Assembly (NCBI GenBank): GCA_963761445.1
Contig: CAVXHV010000005.1
Span: 2,976,001 to 3,040,000 of the forward strand
Source: CAVXHV01 sp963761445
GTDB taxonomy: Bacteria; Planctomycetota; Planctomycetia; Isosphaerales; Isosphaeraceae
Reading direction: 5' to 3'
DNA: 64,000 bases
Shown piece by piece: positions 63,196 to 64,000 of the stretch. Position 1 is the stretch's first letter. The number at the start of each line of letters is the position of its first letter. Under the pieces are notes generated by a model. It worked only from the letters and a program-made list of their open reading frames with translations, searched no databases and had not been told where the DNA came from. A program made the position numbers and the translations under genes.

Positions 63196-64000
63196 ATGCG
63201 ATCGCCGCGCGAACGGTTCCGTTTGTGGACGATCGGCGCGTTTGCCGGTTTGGCCGTGGCCTCGTGGCTTGGCGCACGCGGGGCGGTTTGCGCCGCTGGT
63301 CCCGCGGGGGCGCGGCGGCCGAACATTCTTATTGCGATCGCCGACGACTGGTCGTATGGGCATGCCGGGGTCTATGGCTGCACATGGGTGCTAACACCGG
63401 CGTTCGATCGTGTCGCGCGGGAGGGCGTACTGTTCAAGAATGCCTTCACCAACAACCCCAAATGCAGCCCGTGCCGGGCGAGCCTGCTCACGGGGCGAAA
63501 TACCTGGCAGCTCGACGAAGCTTGCAACCACTTCGGTGTCTTTCCCGCGCGGTGGCCGGTGTACCCTGACCTGCTCGAAAAGGCCGGCTACCACGTGGGG
63601 TTCACCGGTAAGGGTTGGGGACCGGGCGACTTCCGCTCGGGCGGATTCGTGCGCAACCCCGCCGGGCCGGAGTACAGCCGGCAGAAGGCCGCGGCGCCGC
63701 ACCGCGACATTTCGAGCGTGGACTATGCCCGCAACTTCGCTGAGTTTCTCGCAGGCCGCAAGGCCGGTCAACCGTTTTGCTTCTGGTTCGGCGGAACGGA
63801 GCCGCATCGCGAATACGAGGAAGGAGTTGGCCGGCGGTCGGGCAAAGACCCCAAAGCTGTGAAGCTTCCCGCCTATTACCCCGATTCGGATCTGATCCGC
63901 AACGACATGCTCGACTACGCCGTCGAGGTCGAGTGGTTCGACACCCATCTCGGGCGGATCATCGCACACCTCGAGGAGGCGGGTGAGCTTGACGATACGC
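63196..64000 (+). CDS. Sulfatase (3' truncated by the window end)
   Basis: ATG 63196 follows GAGGATGGG and begins MRSPRERFRLWTIGAFAG, a signal peptide (possibly twin-Arg-free Sec) ending near 'VCAAGPAGA'. The sulfatase fold starts 'RRPNILIAIADDWSYGHAG', giving the metal-binding Asp pair. 'NPKCSPCRASLLTGR' is the CxPxR formylglycine motif with Cys as the residue modified by a formylglycine-generating enzyme. 'FTGKGWGPGDF' and 'GGTEPHREYEEG' supply further active-site positions. It removes sulfate esters, probably from polysaccharides, after export. The C-terminus lies beyond base 64000. Confidence 0.9.
   Translation, partial: MRSPRERFRLWTIGAFAGLAVASWLGARGAVCAAGPAGARRPNILIAIADDWSYGHAGVYGCTWVLTPAFDRVAREGVLFKNAFTNNPKCSPCRASLLTGRNTWQLDEACNHFGVFPARWPVYPDLLEKAGYHVGFTGKGWGPGDFRSGGFVRNPAGPEYSRQKAAAPHRDISSVDYARNFAEFLAGRKAGQPFCFWFGGTEPHREYEEGVGRRSGKDPKAVKLPAYYPDSDLIRNDMLDYAVEVEWFDTHLGRIIAHLEEAGELDDT

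Overview
The window looks like a piece of a planctomycete chromosome, most likely from the Isosphaeraceae/Gemmataceae side (inference). It is GC-rich and carries several hallmarks of that phylum: a giant secreted protein with an N-terminal 'MEDRTLLS' motif, a zinc-finger/kinase/TPR receptor beside an ECF sigma factor, a PVC-type dehydrogenase fused to a CxxCH heme domain, a sulfatase, kinase-WD40 remnants, and the dispersed palindrome CTTTCGCGGAGCGAAAG. There are no rRNA, tRNA, CRISPR or core housekeeping genes.

Layout. 1-8.2 kb: end of an SGNH hydrolase with Ig-like domains; a small operon of a membrane-anchored protein, DUF3006 and a secreted MBL-fold hydrolase; a tiny YHS protein; a DUF1624 membrane protein; two zinc-ribbon membrane proteins; a TolB-type propeller protein. 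8.3-20.4 kb (minus): kinase, giant beta-helix/FG-GAP protein and ECF sigma factor, which read like one surface/regulatory locus. 20.6-36.9 kb (minus): the main feature, nine tandem paralogues (eight full-length plus one deletion relic) of a secreted helical-repeat protein ending in a Hint (hedgehog/intein) autoprocessing domain. Gaps are 7-63 bp, so this looks like one 16-kb operon. 37-46.7 kb: esterase, PHP/PVC-dehydrogenase/cytochrome fusion, phasin-like protein, AhpD-like protein, M28 peptidase and alpha/beta hydrolase. 46.9-58.3 kb: a decayed kinase-WD40 gene, secreted hypotheticals, a carboxypeptidase-regulatory-domain protein, a zinc-ribbon membrane protein and a Gly/Met-rich secreted protein. 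58.7-64 kb: a HicB-like/PIN toxin-antitoxin pair, a DUF433 antitoxin-like gene, a Fic protein with a likely operator, and a sulfatase running off the end.

The Hint array is the best candidate for an undescribed system. Each copy keeps the catalytic Cys, the TxxH motif (TGIH) and a terminal LVHD. None has the HN-C/S/T splice junction of an intein, and none has a toxin domain or neighbouring immunity gene. What follows the Hint domain is a short conserved tail ((S/G)FVxPVxxPFD, ending in K/R), and what precedes it is a variable linker. A family of self-cleaving or self-conjugating secreted scaffolds is a reasonable hypothesis; the substrate is unknown.

Caution: roughly twenty apparent single-base frameshifts occur in otherwise convincing genes, some as compensating pairs that hide catalytic motifs in another frame. 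Many are probably assembly errors. One is shared by two sister Hint copies and may be real. Frameshifted genes are annotated over their full inferred extent.
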